The notes: a model not told the origin generated them from the sequence alone. Shown: positions 25,874 through 35,303, counted from the first letter of the stretch. The stretch: DNA of 64,000 bases from Prevotella sp. DNF00663 (GCF_001553265.1 NZ_KQ960645.1:51144-115143); one strand, 5' to 3'. Program-made: numbers and translations.

Positions 25874-26805
25874 AAGACAGATTGATATGGGGATGTTTAA
25901 TCCATCTTAGTTTCAACATGTGGGAGGAGTATATATGGCCGGGACGCCCCTTCCGAGGCTATCGACCCGACTTGGAACTGAGCGAACCGCTATGGAATGA
26001 CGCCATCGAACTGATGGGCAAGAGCGGTGTAAACATGGTTGTTATTGATCTGGGTGATGCCATAAGATACCAGCGGCATCCCGAAATAGCCGTCAATGGA
26101 GCCTGGACGGTTGCCCGTTTGAAGCAGGAGTTGCGACGTATGCGGTCGTTGGGTATAGAGCCGATACCTAAATTAAACTTCTCCGCAGGGCATGATACCT
26201 GGATGAAAGAATACTCCAAGATGGTTTCTACCGATGAATACTATCGTTTCTGTTCGGATATGATAGCCGAAGTGTGTAGTATTTTCGGCCAGCCTCGCCT
26301 GTTCCACATCGGAATGGATGAAGAAGGCTACAATATGCAGAGTACCTACAAGCATGTGGTGGTGCGCAAAAATGATGCTTGGTGGCACGATTTCATGTTT
26401 CTGGTGAAGGAATGTGAGCGCCGGCATGCGCAGGCTTGGCTCTGGCCCGACTACATGTTGTGGCACCATCCCGACCAGTTTTTCAGTAAGATGCCTAAGA
26501 GCGTGATGCAGAGTAATTGGTATTATGATGAAGAGTTTAATCCCGAATGGGACATGGTGAGGCAGTATATTGATTTAGAAAAACATGGTTACGACCAAAT
26601 TCCGACTGGTAGTTATCATTTTGAAAATCCTAAAAGTATAGCCAACACCGTGGCTTTCGCAGAGAAATATATCAGTCGGCAACACCTTAAAGGTTTCTTG
26701 CAGACGTGGTGGAAGCCTACGATAGAGGAAAACAGAGAGCGCATTCTAAAAGGCATTACACTATTGGGCGAAGCTCGTAAAGCTTATGAAGAACGACATA
26801 CTTAA
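25870..26805 (+). CDS. Predicted TIM-barrel-like protein, tandem paralogue 2, no signal peptide
   Basis: A 311-residue paralogue of the preceding protein that begins directly at the conserved domain (MKDRLIWGCLIHLSFNMW) with no signal sequence. It carries the same blocks: HPEIAV, GIEPIPKLNFSAGHDTW, YSKMVS, FHIGMDEEGYN, LWHHPDQFF and GSYHFENPKSI. The paired acidic residues of GMDEE are conserved in both copies and are good candidates for catalysis. Lack of a signal suggests a cytoplasmic partner, or export together with paralogue 1. It is translationally coupled to paralogue 1 and precedes the GH10 gene by 12 bp. Function is otherwise unknown. Confidence 0.75.
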   Translation: MKDRLIWGCLIHLSFNMWEEYIWPGRPFRGYRPDLELSEPLWNDAIELMGKSGVNMVVIDLGDAIRYQRHPEIAVNGAWTVARLKQELRRMRSLGIEPIPKLNFSAGHDTWMKEYSKMVSTDEYYRFCSDMIAEVCSIFGQPRLFHIGMDEEGYNMQSTYKHVVVRKNDAWWHDFMFLVKECERRHAQAWLWPDYMLWHHPDQFFSKMPKSVMQSNWYYDEEFNPEWDMVRQYIDLEKHGYDQIPTGSYHFENPKSIANTVAFAEKYISRQHLKGFLQTWWKPTIEENRERILKGITLLGEARKAYEERHT

Positions 26806-26817
26806 AACGATATATTT

Positions 26818-28152
26818 ATGAAATACCTATTCTTTATTTTTCTTTTCAGCTTTATCTGTTCCTTTTCTTCCGCTCAAGTGCCTCATCGAGCGGCCGAAGA
26901 CGTATGTCATGTGATGGCGCCAGACTACTGGAAGATGTGGAACGATTCTCTACAAGCTGCCATCGACCATGATATTGAGCTGTATAGGAAGGGTACGGCT
27001 ACCATCGAATTGCCGGAGGTAAAGCCGGGTACGACAATCCGTGTGGAACAACTGACTCATTCGTTTATCTTCGGTGGTAACCTTTTTGTTTACGGACAGT
27101 TGGCTACTGAGGCTATGAATCGGAAATACGAAAACACTTTCGGTTCGCTGTTCAATGCCGCAACCATTCCATTTTATTGGAAAATGCTTGAACTGGAGCA
27201 AGGGAAACCACGCTTCGAGGGCGGTAGTTCGTATGTTTATCGTAGACCTCCAACCGATCCGATGGTTGATTTTTGCAATCAGAAAGGTATATTGACCAAG
27301 GGACATGCCATCATTTATGGCTTGCGGCTGCATGGTCATCCCACGTGGATGCCCGAAGACCGCCATGTGATGGACAGTCTTTTTCAGGCCCATATTCATC
27401 GGTTGGCACAGCGATATGGCGACCGGGTGAAGTTGTGGGATGTGGTCAATGAACCCATTGATCAAGCTAACAGAGGACTTATGCCCGATGATTACACCTT
27501 CAAATGCTTTCAATGGGCACGCCGGTATTTTCCATCTTCGGTACAACTGAATATCAACGACGTAGACCTTCATGGCCCGGTGGATTTGCATCGTCGCTAT
27601 GCCGAGCTGACCCGCAATCTTTTGTGTCGTGGTTCGAAGATAGATCACATCGGTATAGAAATGCACATTTTCGATCCTTTGGAAGCTGCCGACATCGCAA
27701 AAGGCAAAGACCCCTACATCTCACCAGCACTTTTGCAAGCAAAACTCGATTGTCTGAAGGCTACAGATTTGCCAATTCACATCAGTGAAGTAACAGTTTG
27801 CGCACCCGATACCACTGAGCATGGCAAGCTGATTCAGGCTGTGATAGCTCGCAATTTGTATCGGTTGTGGTTCAGTTATCCCACGGTAGAAGCCATTACG
27901 TGGTGGAATGTGGTTGATGGTGGTGGTGCTTCGGGCGAGCCTTCCTACTCAGGTATTTACGATAAGCACATGGTTGAGAAGCCTGCCTATACCGTTTTAG
28001 ATAATCTTATCAATCAAGAGTGGAAGACAAAGTTTGAAACTCGTTTGGCAAAAGACCGTACCTTGCGTTTCCGTGGCTTCCGTGGGAAGTATCTACTGAC
28101 GTGGAAAGACCGCCGAGGCAAGGAATGTAAAAAAGAAATAGAAGTGAAATAG
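26818..28152 (+). CDS. GH10-family glycoside hydrolase (endo-beta-1,4-xylanase-like)
   Basis: A 444-residue exported enzyme with a signal peptide of about 20 residues (FLFSFICSFSSAQ). The GH10 TIM barrel covers about 80-410. The acid/base glutamate is in WDVVNEP (about 209-215) and the nucleophile glutamate in LPIHISEV (about 319-326). HGHPTWMP (about 171-178) and the late AITWWNVVDGG (about 360-370) also match the family. GH10 enzymes retain configuration and usually cut beta-1,4-xylan. No other recognisable xylan enzyme lies in this locus and GH89 follows, so the real substrate may differ. The C-terminal ~45 residues are charged and unassigned. Confidence 0.9.
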   Translation: MKYLFFIFLFSFICSFSSAQVPHRAAEDVCHVMAPDYWKMWNDSLQAAIDHDIELYRKGTATIELPEVKPGTTIRVEQLTHSFIFGGNLFVYGQLATEAMNRKYENTFGSLFNAATIPFYWKMLELEQGKPRFEGGSSYVYRRPPTDPMVDFCNQKGILTKGHAIIYGLRLHGHPTWMPEDRHVMDSLFQAHIHRLAQRYGDRVKLWDVVNEPIDQANRGLMPDDYTFKCFQWARRYFPSSVQLNINDVDLHGPVDLHRRYAELTRNLLCRGSKIDHIGIEMHIFDPLEAADIAKGKDPYISPALLQAKLDCLKATDLPIHISEVTVCAPDTTEHGKLIQAVIARNLYRLWFSYPTVEAITWWNVVDGGGASGEPSYSGIYDKHMVEKPAYTVLDNLINQEWKTKFETRLAKDRTLRFRGFRGKYLLTWKDRRGKECKKEIEVK

Positions 28153-28183
28153 TGATATAATCATCTTTTAGAAGATATTCAGA

Positions 28184-30325
28184 ATGAAGAAGCATATACT
28201 GTTGTTGTTATCATTTTGGTTGACTACCGTCATGGGCATGGCCGATAATCGCTTCGCCGGTGTACAGTCATTGGTAGACCGTCGCGTACCATGGCTTAAA
28301 GATAAGGTGATGTTTGAGTTGCTGCCACAGACCGATAAGGTTGAAACTTTCACCTTGGCTACGCATGATGGTAAACTCATTATCAAAGCTACAGGCGAGA
28401 ATGTGGCTTGTATGGGGCTCAACCATTATTTGGAAGACTACTGTCACCGTTCCATGTCGCACATGGGAGATAACCTTGGACCGGTCAATCGTTTGCCCGA
28501 AATAACCTCACCTGTAACTCGTCGAGTTGACATGCCATTGCGTTATGCCCTTAATTATTGCACTTTCAACTATACCATGTCGTTCTACCAATGGGAAGAC
28601 TGGGAGCATGAATTAGATTGGATGGCTCTTCATGGTGTCAATTTGATGCTCATGCCCATCGGTATGGAAAAGGTTTGGCAGAACACACTCCGCAAGTTTG
28701 GCGTCACCGAACTGCAAATTCGCAATTTTATTCCCGGTCCCGGTTATACCGCTTGGTGGCTTATGGGCAATTTGGAAGGTTGGGGTGGTCCTGTGTCACA
28801 GACTTTTATAGACGGTCAGGCACAGATGGCTCGTCGATTGTTGGGGCGCATGGAGGCATTGGGCATACGACCGGTGATGCAAGGTTTCTATGGTATGGTA
28901 TCTAGAAGTATTCGCGATCGACATGCCGATGCCGTGATTCCACAAGGTATGTGGGGATTCTTCGAGCGCCCAGACATCCTCAAGCCTACCGGTAAACTCT
29001 TTGGAGATATGGCCGACGTGTATTATCATGAGATGAAAAAGCTCTATGGTACTAACCTGAAATACTTTGGAGGCGACCTCTTCCACGAAGGTGGACTCAC
29101 TGGAACGCTGAATGTTTCAGACTGCGGTTTGGCAGTGCAAAGCGCCATGGAGCGTCATTTCCCCGGAAGTACATGGGTATTACAGGGGTGGAGTGGCAAT
29201 CCTAAGCCGGCATTATTAGCTAAACTTAATCGCGAAAAAGTGTTGGTGGTCGATCTTTTCGGTGAGAATTCTGAAGTGTGGGAGCAGACACAGGCCTATG
29301 GCGGTACTCCTTTTATATGGTGTGTTGTGTCTAATTTTGGCGAACAATGTGGCATGTATGGTAAGTTACAGCGCATTGCCCTGCAGATAGATAAGGTACG
29401 CCATAGCCCTTATAAAAACTGTTTGAAAGGTGTAGGTATCATGCCTGAGGGCATCAACAACAATCCGGTGGTCTACGATTTGGTGCTCCATGCCCCCATG
29501 ACCGACGGCAAAATCAATGTAGAAGAATGGCTTCGGTCTTACATTACCTATCGTTATGGAGCTTTCAATGAGGATATTTATGCTGCTTGGCTCATTTTCT
29601 TGCAGACCATCTATGCCAGTGTGCCTGAGAAATATGGTCTTCCTGAGAGCGTGTTCTGCGCTCGTCCGGGTACTAAAGTAGTCAATACCTCATCGTGGGG
29701 AGTACGTGCCCGATACTATGATATGGACTTCTTTAAGGAAGGTGTGAAACGCTTTATGAAAGCACGTGCGGCCTTTTCCAATTCAGAAACTTACTCCTAC
29801 GATATGTTTGATTTGCTGCGTCAGGTGCAATCGGATAAGGGAAACCGCGCTTATGATGACATGATAGCAGCTATTGAGGCTAAGGATGTGGCTCGATTTG
29901 AGCGTACTTCCGACCGTTTCCTCCACCTTTTGTTGCGTCAGGATACCCTCCTTGCCCAAAGCAAGGGATTCACCTTAGACCGGTGGTTGGGTAAAGCAGC
30001 GTGTTTCGGGAAGACGGAGGGCGACCGCGCTTTGGCTCTGAAGAATGCTAAAATGCAGTTAACCTTCTGGGGACCTGACTGGAATCCCAATACTACCGTG
30101 CACGACTATGCAGCTAAAGAGTGGAGTGGTATGCTCAAAACTCTCTATTATGAAGAGTGGAAAATGTTTGTCGACGTATGGCGTCAGCGTGTTCGGGGTA
30201 TCGAGATGATAGAGCCCGACTACTATGGATACCAAATTGCATGGAGCAAAAAGCCGGTGAACTACACGCCGGTGAAGCTCAATGAGGTACAGATGGAGGC
30301 TCTTGTGGCCGACATCCTTCGCTAA
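28184..30325 (+). CDS. GH89 alpha-N-acetylglucosaminidase
   Basis: A 713-residue exported enzyme with a signal peptide of about 19 residues. It is related to human NAGLU and bacterial GH89 enzymes that release terminal alpha-linked GlcNAc, for example from mucin-type or heparan-type glycans. Family blocks are CTFNYTMSFYQWEDWEHELD, MALHGVNLMLMPIGMEKVW, FIPGPGYTAWWLMGNLEGWG, GGDLFHEGG and the helical C-terminal part (about 500-713). The block usually reading like NFGGN..MYG is SNFGEQCGMYG here, a local deviation worth noting. It is the last enzyme of the susCD operon. Confidence 0.93.
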   Translation: MKKHILLLLSFWLTTVMGMADNRFAGVQSLVDRRVPWLKDKVMFELLPQTDKVETFTLATHDGKLIIKATGENVACMGLNHYLEDYCHRSMSHMGDNLGPVNRLPEITSPVTRRVDMPLRYALNYCTFNYTMSFYQWEDWEHELDWMALHGVNLMLMPIGMEKVWQNTLRKFGVTELQIRNFIPGPGYTAWWLMGNLEGWGGPVSQTFIDGQAQMARRLLGRMEALGIRPVMQGFYGMVSRSIRDRHADAVIPQGMWGFFERPDILKPTGKLFGDMADVYYHEMKKLYGTNLKYFGGDLFHEGGLTGTLNVSDCGLAVQSAMERHFPGSTWVLQGWSGNPKPALLAKLNREKVLVVDLFGENSEVWEQTQAYGGTPFIWCVVSNFGEQCGMYGKLQRIALQIDKVRHSPYKNCLKGVGIMPEGINNNPVVYDLVLHAPMTDGKINVEEWLRSYITYRYGAFNEDIYAAWLIFLQTIYASVPEKYGLPESVFCARPGTKVVNTSSWGVRARYYDMDFFKEGVKRFMKARAAFSNSETYSYDMFDLLRQVQSDKGNRAYDDMIAAIEAKDVARFERTSDRFLHLLLRQDTLLAQSKGFTLDRWLGKAACFGKTEGDRALALKNAKMQLTFWGPDWNPNTTVHDYAAKEWSGMLKTLYYEEWKMFVDVWRQRVRGIEMIEPDYYGYQIAWSKKPVNYTPVKLNEVQMEALVADILR

Positions 30326-30344
30326 ATGGTGAAATAAGTGTCAA

Positions 30345-30397
30345 TTGCCAACCTCCTTCGGACGAGTTGATTGAATCTTCCGAACGGCGGTTGGCAA
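30345..30397 (+). terminator. Hairpin at the end of the susCD-GH89 operon
   Basis: Arms TTGCCAACC (30345-30353) and GGTTGGCAA (30389-30397) have inner pairing TTCGG/CCGAA. No T tract follows, so termination may be partial. Confidence 0.5.
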
Positions 30398-30451
30398 ATA
30401 CGATAGATAAGAGTTGAAGTGATAGATAAGAGTATGTTTCTAGGCATAAAG

Positions 30452-30483
30452 TTTGGTTTTCTGTTTGGTTTTGCCTACTTTTG
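30452..30483 (+). promoter_or_regulatory. Promoter of the downstream ECF sigma gene (-33 and -7 boxes)
   Basis: TTTG (30452-30455), a 20-bp spacer and TACTTTTG (30476-30483) form a full consensus Bacteroidota promoter. The sigma/anti-sigma pair can therefore be transcribed independently of the operon it probably controls. Confidence 0.7.
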
Positions 30484-30554
30484 AGTTCTGAAAAACAGTT
30501 AGTCTTTTAACGATATGACCTTTTGAAAGAACCTAATAAAATAAGTGGCATCAC

Positions 30555-31139
30555 ATGAACATGACATCAACAAAAGAAGATATGCTGATTTGGCTGCTCA
30601 AACACGACTCTCAATGGGCTTTTGACAATCTTTATCGCATGTATGCACATAGACTTATGGCCTTTGCCATGGAATATTGTCATCATAACGAGACTGCGGG
30701 TGAGATAGTGGAAGATACCTTTATCTGGATATGGACTCATCGTCACGAGATAAAACAGGAGAAAACACTGTTCAAACTGCTCTTTATCAAAGCACGCCAT
30801 CTGCTTATCAATGCTTACAGGGCTACTCTTAACAGTCCTCGTTTTGAAGACTACGTGGACTATGTAGACAGTCTTGGTACAGAGAGCAACGGCGCACAGA
30901 TGGATTATGACGACTTTGTACGCATCATCAGGAATGGACTTGAGCAGATTCCACCCACACAGCGGCGAGTCATAGAGTTGTCGCGATTCGAGCAGAAAAG
31001 TATCAAAGAGATTGCCGAACTCATGAATCTGAAAGAACAAACGGTGAGGAACCAATTGTCATTAGGGCTTAAGCAGCTGATGGCTTTCATCAATCGAGCG
31101 GGCTATGGAGCGTTTACGTTATGGCTGATGATTTGTTAA
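30555..31139 (+). CDS. ECF-type RNA polymerase sigma factor
   Basis: A 194-residue sigma factor. Region 2 is at about 15-85 (DNLYRMYAHRLMAFAMEY and ETAGEIVEDTFIWIWTHRHEI). Region 4 is at about 130-185 (IPPTQRRVIELSRFEQKSIKEIAELMNLKEQTVRNQL). It is paired with a FecR anti-sigma gene 67 bp downstream. The most likely target is the STN-bearing SusC operon starting at 19698, although the gene sits at the operon's end rather than next to susC. The C-terminus has a hydrophobic tail (AFTLWLMIC), which is unusual for a sigma factor and could be incidental. Confidence 0.9.
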   Translation: MNMTSTKEDMLIWLLKHDSQWAFDNLYRMYAHRLMAFAMEYCHHNETAGEIVEDTFIWIWTHRHEIKQEKTLFKLLFIKARHLLINAYRATLNSPRFEDYVDYVDSLGTESNGAQMDYDDFVRIIRNGLEQIPPTQRRVIELSRFEQKSIKEIAELMNLKEQTVRNQLSLGLKQLMAFINRAGYGAFTLWLMIC

Positions 31140-31206
31140 TAAAGCATAAAAATCGGTATATCTTACATGATTTCATGTCTATTCCAATAATAATAAAGAT
31201 AAGGTT

Positions 31207-32175
31207 ATGACCAATATAGAGGAAAAATATAGGACCGGAAGGTTGACAAAGGAGGAATTATTGCAGTTCCGTGAATTTGTAAACCAGTCGACTGATGCTG
31301 AACAGGGCGCTGCCATGGAAGCTCATTGGCAGGAGGATATTGATACATCACACGTCAATGAGGCTGAGATAGATGCCATTCAAGAGCGTTTGGATGAGCA
31401 AATCAGTGGTTCACAGACATTGCATCGTCGGCTGTGGCACATCTTAGAGCGAGTGGCTGTGGTGCTATTGCCTATCTGTTTGATAGGGTTAGGCTATTTA
31501 AGCTACGAACGTTTGCGATCCACCGATAATCTTCTAACCATCTCTACGCGCCATGGTGAGCAGACAAGTATTACTTTTCCCGATAGTACACATGTGCAGG
31601 TAAACGAGCAATCTACAGTATCGTATCGGCCTCAGGTCTTCACACCTAACAAACGAGAGATAGATTTTCAAGGCGAAGGTTACTTTGAAGTGCATCGTGA
31701 TAGTCGTCATCCGTTCATCATTCACACGCCCGATATGAGTGTCACAGTGACTGGAACGAAATTTAATCTCACTAATTATCCACAGTCGGCTACGGTGACG
31801 TTGTGCCTTTTCGAGGGTTCTGTGTCTCTCCGTTCTATGAAAACACAGGAGCAAATTACAGTGAAACCTCACGAACGATGTGTGCTTAACCGTCACACCG
31901 GACACTTTTCGGTGGAGCCATTTGATGAAGATGAGGCTTATTATACAGCTTGGCAACGCCATGAATTGGTGTTCCATAGTGTGCCGTTACGGCAGGGGGT
32001 GCAGAAGTTGAGTGTTGTCTATGGTGTTGAAATAGAACTGAAGAATGTCAATACCGACGATTATTTCACCGGCACACTGCCTTCGTCGGATTTTGGTAAG
32101 TGCATGGTTGTTATATCAGATCTCTATCGTTGCAAGGTGAGTCGTACTGACAAGTCAGTAATATTGAGTCGCTAA
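31207..32175 (+). CDS. FecR-family anti-sigma factor
   Basis: A 322-residue membrane regulator of the same layout as the one at 3619. A cytoplasmic N-terminal part covers about 1-75, followed by a membrane helix (about 82-100, VAVVLLPICLIGLGYL). The periplasmic FecR domain is at about 108-210 (SITFPDSTHVQVNEQSTVSY, GEGYFEVHRDSRHPFII). The C-terminal DUF4974-type domain is at about 255-322 (LVFHSVPLRQGVQKLSVVYGV). It should hold the adjacent ECF sigma factor inactive until the SusC receptor signals. A bidirectional terminator follows at 32228-32264. Confidence 0.92.
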   Translation: MTNIEEKYRTGRLTKEELLQFREFVNQSTDAEQGAAMEAHWQEDIDTSHVNEAEIDAIQERLDEQISGSQTLHRRLWHILERVAVVLLPICLIGLGYLSYERLRSTDNLLTISTRHGEQTSITFPDSTHVQVNEQSTVSYRPQVFTPNKREIDFQGEGYFEVHRDSRHPFIIHTPDMSVTVTGTKFNLTNYPQSATVTLCLFEGSVSLRSMKTQEQITVKPHERCVLNRHTGHFSVEPFDEDEAYYTAWQRHELVFHSVPLRQGVQKLSVVYGVEIELKNVNTDDYFTGTLPSSDFGKCMVVISDLYRCKVSRTDKSVILSR

Positions 32176-32227
32176 GCAGAACCAAATTCTCTGAATGACA
32201 GAAATATAGTGATTAATATATAAGATA

Positions 32228-32264
32228 AAAGGGCTGTCTCCTTATTCGGAAGATAGCCCTTTTT
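32228..32264. terminator. Bidirectional terminator between fecR and acyltransferase genes
   Basis: AAAGGGCTGTCT (32228-32239) and AGATAGCCCTTTTT (32251-32264) pair with one G-U wobble. T runs occur on both strands, serving two convergent genes. Confidence 0.8.
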
Positions 32265-32301
32265 GTATCTTATTACCTTTTGAAAGAAATTCAAAAGGCT
32301 A

Positions 32302-33471
32302 TTATGCAACTGCTTTCTTAGCAAATAGTTTGCCTTTGAGCCACTCTCTTACTGGCATATCGTAGAGTTTGTAAGAAGCGTAGGCTAGCATGATAGCGAT
32401 GAAGAAGAGGCCTACCGACAACATGATGTGGGCATATAGGGGAGCGTCGGGATGTGTTTCTTTCCATGCCATCTGTGCATATACCAGTGGATAATGGGTG
32501 ATATAGAGCGGGTAGGAAATCTCTCCGAAGAATTTACATACAGCTGCCGAGTGCTTGTCGGTGACTTTACTGCCTGCGCCTATAGCAACAATGAGTGGGA
32601 AACAAGCCAAGATGACAATGAGTTCGTAAACGCCATTGAGCCAAGGAGAGCCTTCGGCGCCGGCATAAGGCATCACGAGTAAGACGGCAACAAGCAGTGA
32701 ACACCACCAGAATCCAGCACGAATGGTTATCAGTCGTCCCATACGAGAGATGAGCAATCCCATGAAGAAGGGGTAGAGCAGGCGTGTGCTGCCTATTAAG
32801 AGTTGGTCGGGAGTAAGGCTCCAACCACCTATCACGGTATAAATGGCATATTCGCGAGGCTTCAAAATGCCGCCGAGGTCAATGTTTAAACATAGGTTGA
32901 CAGTGAGCAAAGCAAAGAGAGCGACACACACCATGAGCATTTTCTTGGAGAAACGGCGAATGATAAGAGCATAAAGCAAGTTGGCCAAATACTCCCATTG
33001 TAACGACCATGCTGGTCCGTTGAGTGGATTGGTCTCTGTCCATCCGCGTATATCCATCGACTTGGGCAACGGTATCATGGTGCAGGTGAAGAGGAATACG
33101 ACGATAACCATCCACCAAGGAGTGTTTGAAATCATCGGGAATACCTCGCTGGCACCAAAGTAAAACATGCACATACCGAAGAAAGAACCGAAGATAACCA
33201 TGGGGTGAAGGCGTACTAAACGACGCTTGATAAAATTCCAAGTAGACATCTTGTCCCAACGATCATCGTATGCGTAGCCTATCACGAAGCCCGATAAGAC
33301 GAAAAAGAAGTCCACAGCTAGATAGCCATGGTTGAGGATTTGGAACTTAGGACCGGCTGAGTAGGTTTCAAAAAGATGGAAAGCCACGACGATTAATGCC
33401 GCCAATCCACGCAGTCCGTCGAGTATTTCGTAGCGCGGTTTAGAGGCTAGATAGATGTTATTCTTATCCAT
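32302..33471 (-). CDS. Acyltransferase 3 family membrane protein
   Basis: A 389-residue integral membrane O-acyltransferase of the Acyl_transf_3 family with about ten hydrophobic helices. The N-terminal signature LDGLRGLAALIVVAFHLFE carries the conserved histidine and arginine. RRLVRLHPMVIFGS at about residues 85-98 is also typical. Such proteins acetylate or succinylate sugars of surface polysaccharides, but the acceptor cannot be predicted here. It stands alone, bounded by terminators on both sides (32228-32264 and 33566-33601). Confidence 0.9.
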   Translation of the reverse strand: MDKNNIYLASKPRYEILDGLRGLAALIVVAFHLFETYSAGPKFQILNHGYLAVDFFFVLSGFVIGYAYDDRWDKMSTWNFIKRRLVRLHPMVIFGSFFGMCMFYFGASEVFPMISNTPWWMVIVVFLFTCTMIPLPKSMDIRGWTETNPLNGPAWSLQWEYLANLLYALIIRRFSKKMLMVCVALFALLTVNLCLNIDLGGILKPREYAIYTVIGGWSLTPDQLLIGSTRLLYPFFMGLLISRMGRLITIRAGFWWCSLLVAVLLVMPYAGAEGSPWLNGVYELIVILACFPLIVAIGAGSKVTDKHSAAVCKFFGEISYPLYITHYPLVYAQMAWKETHPDAPLYAHIMLSVGLFFIAIMLAYASYKLYDMPVREWLKGKLFAKKAVA

Positions 33472-33565
33472 TTGATGTTTTGAAAAATTTGTATTAGTAG
33501 TGATGGGGGCAAAGGTAGCGATTTCTTTTGGTATCTTCTGCCCCCTAACATGAGAATGTTAAACA

Positions 33566-33601
33566 AAAAATCCCTGCAACCTTAATGGTGCAGGGATTTT
33601 T
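33566..33601 (-). terminator. Terminator of the fumarase operon
   Basis: Perfect arms AAAAATCCCTGCA (33566-33578) and TGCAGGGATTTTT (33589-33601) enclose a 10-nt loop. On the minus strand the stem is followed by a T run, just after the fumarase stop at 33621. Confidence 0.85.
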
Positions 33602-33620
33602 ATATTGAAACTCGAAGTGT

Positions 33621-35276
33621 TTACTTCATAGGACAGCTGGGGCTCCAAGGCTTCAGTTGTTTGAAGAAATCATTGCCCTTATCGTCTACCAAGATGAAAG
33701 CAGGGAAGTCTTCTACATCAATCTTCCAAATGGCTTCCATGCCGAGTTCGGGATATTCCACACACTCGATGCTCTTGATTGAACTCTGTGAGAGGACTGC
33801 GGCTACGCCTCCGATGGTCCCCAAATAGAAGCCACCATGCTTTTGGCATGCATCGGTAACAGCTTGTGTACGATTGCCTTTGGCTATCATCACGAGACTG
33901 GCACCATGGTCTTGGAATTCATCTACGTATGGATCCATGCGGTTGGCAGTGGTTGGCCCCATCGAACCACAGGCATATCCCTCCGGAGTCTTGGCCGGTC
34001 CAGCATAGAGGATAGGATAGTCTTTGAAGTATTGTGGCATATCTTCGCCAGCATCCAAGCGAGCTTTGAGCTTAGCATGGGCTATGTCGCGAGCCACGAT
34101 GATGGTACCTTTGAGGTTCACACGAGTAGATACAGGGTATTTAGTGAGTTCTGCACGTACAGCATCGATACCCTTATCAAGGTCGATGGTAATACCCTGT
34201 GCGCCCTCTCCGGGTTTACGATACTCTTCAGGAATCAGTTCTGAGGGGTTGTCGTCCATTTTTTCCAACCAGATACCATCGGCGTTGATTTTAGCTTTGA
34301 TATTTCGGTCGGCTGAACAACTTACACCCATACCGATAGGACAGCTTGCTCCGTGGCGTGGAAGGCGGATAATGCGGATGTCATGAGCCAAAGCCTTACC
34401 GCCAAACTGTGCACCCAAGCCAATCTTGTGGGCTTCTTCAAGCAACTTGTTCTCCAAGTCGATGTCGCGGAAAGCACGTCCGGTCTCGTCGCCTGTGGTG
34501 GGTAAGTTGTCGTAATACTTGATAGATGCGAGCTTTACGGTAAGCAAGTTCTTCTCGGCCGAGGTACCACCGATGACGAATGCGATGTGGTATGGAGGGC
34601 AAGCTGCCGTTCCGAGACTCTTCATCTTTTCAACGAGGAAAGGCAACAATGTGCTTTCGTTTTGGATGGTAGCTTTGGTCATGGGGTAGAAATAGGTCTT
34701 GTTAGCCGAACCACCACCTTTGGCTACCATTATAAAGCGATACTCTGCACCCTCAACGGCTTCGATGTCTATCTGAGCGGGAAGGTTACAACGTGTATTA
34801 ACCTCGTCGTACATGTTGAGCGGAGCATTCTGTGAGTAGCGCAGATTGTCTTGTGTGAAGGTGTTGTATACACCACGAGAGAGTGCTTCCTCGTCTTCGA
34901 AGCCTGTCCAAATCTGCTGTCCCTTTTCGCCATGGATAATAGCTGTACCCGTATCTTGGCAGAATGGGAGCACGCCTTTAACTGCTGTCTCAGCATTGCG
35001 TAGGAATTGGAGAGCCACATACTTATCGTTTTCCGATGTTTCGGGGTCGGTAAGGATGGCTGCCACCTGCTTGTTGTGTGCCCGACGGAGCATAAATTCG
35101 CAGTCGTGGAAAGCTTGCTGACTCAACAAGGTCAAAGCTTCCTTGCTCACTTTTACAATTTGTTTGCCTTCAAATTCGGCAGTGCTGACTCCCTCTTTGG
35201 TCAAAAGACGGTACTCGGTATCGTCTTTTCCCACTTGAAACATGGGAGCATACTTGAAATCTGGTGCTTTTGCCAT
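33621..35276 (-). CDS. Fumarate hydratase class I (4Fe-4S, FumA/FumB type)
   Basis: A 551-residue oxygen-sensitive fumarase interconverting fumarate and malate, used by Bacteroidales in the reductive branch to succinate. Cluster-binding cysteine candidates are in PFCQDTGTA (about residue 105), [12 protein letters not shown] (about 317-328) and [20 protein letters not shown] (about 438-457). The C-terminal beta-domain, with [17 protein letters not shown] and [17 protein letters not shown], completes the single-chain class I form. It is 27 bp downstream of the second M16 fragment, so it may be cotranscribed, and it ends at a strong terminator. Confidence 0.96.
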   Translation of the reverse strand: MAKAPDFKYAPMFQVGKDDTEYRLLTKEGVSTAEFEGKQIVKVSKEALTLLSQQAFHDCEFMLRRAHNKQVAAILTDPETSENDKYVALQFLRNAETAVKGVLPFCQDTGTAIIHGEKGQQIWTGFEDEEALSRGVYNTFTQDNLRYSQNAPLNMYDEVNTRCNLPAQIDIEAVEGAEYRFIMVAKGGGSANKTYFYPMTKATIQNESTLLPFLVEKMKSLGTAACPPYHIAFVIGGTSAEKNLLTVKLASIKYYDNLPTTGDETGRAFRDIDLENKLLEEAHKIGLGAQFGGKALAHDIRIIRLPRHGASCPIGMGVSCSADRNIKAKINADGIWLEKMDDNPSELIPEEYRKPGEGAQGITIDLDKGIDAVRAELTKYPVSTRVNLKGTIIVARDIAHAKLKARLDAGEDMPQYFKDYPILYAGPAKTPEGYACGSMGPTTANRMDPYVDEFQDHGASLVMIAKGNRTQAVTDACQKHGGFYLGTIGGVAAVLSQSSIKSIECVEYPELGMEAIWKIDVEDFPAFILVDDKGNDFFKQLKPWSPSCPMK

Positions 35277-35303
35277 AATGTTTTTTAATCTATAATAGGT
35301 TGT

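Noticed and set aside
27504..27788. 94-codon alternate-frame ORF inside the GH10 gene
   Set aside because: Overlaps the GH10 catalytic region and has no independent support.
32302..33471. Capsule or O-antigen locus
   Set aside because: A lone acyltransferase without glycosyltransferases or wzx/wzy-type genes nearby does not support a surface polysaccharide cluster.
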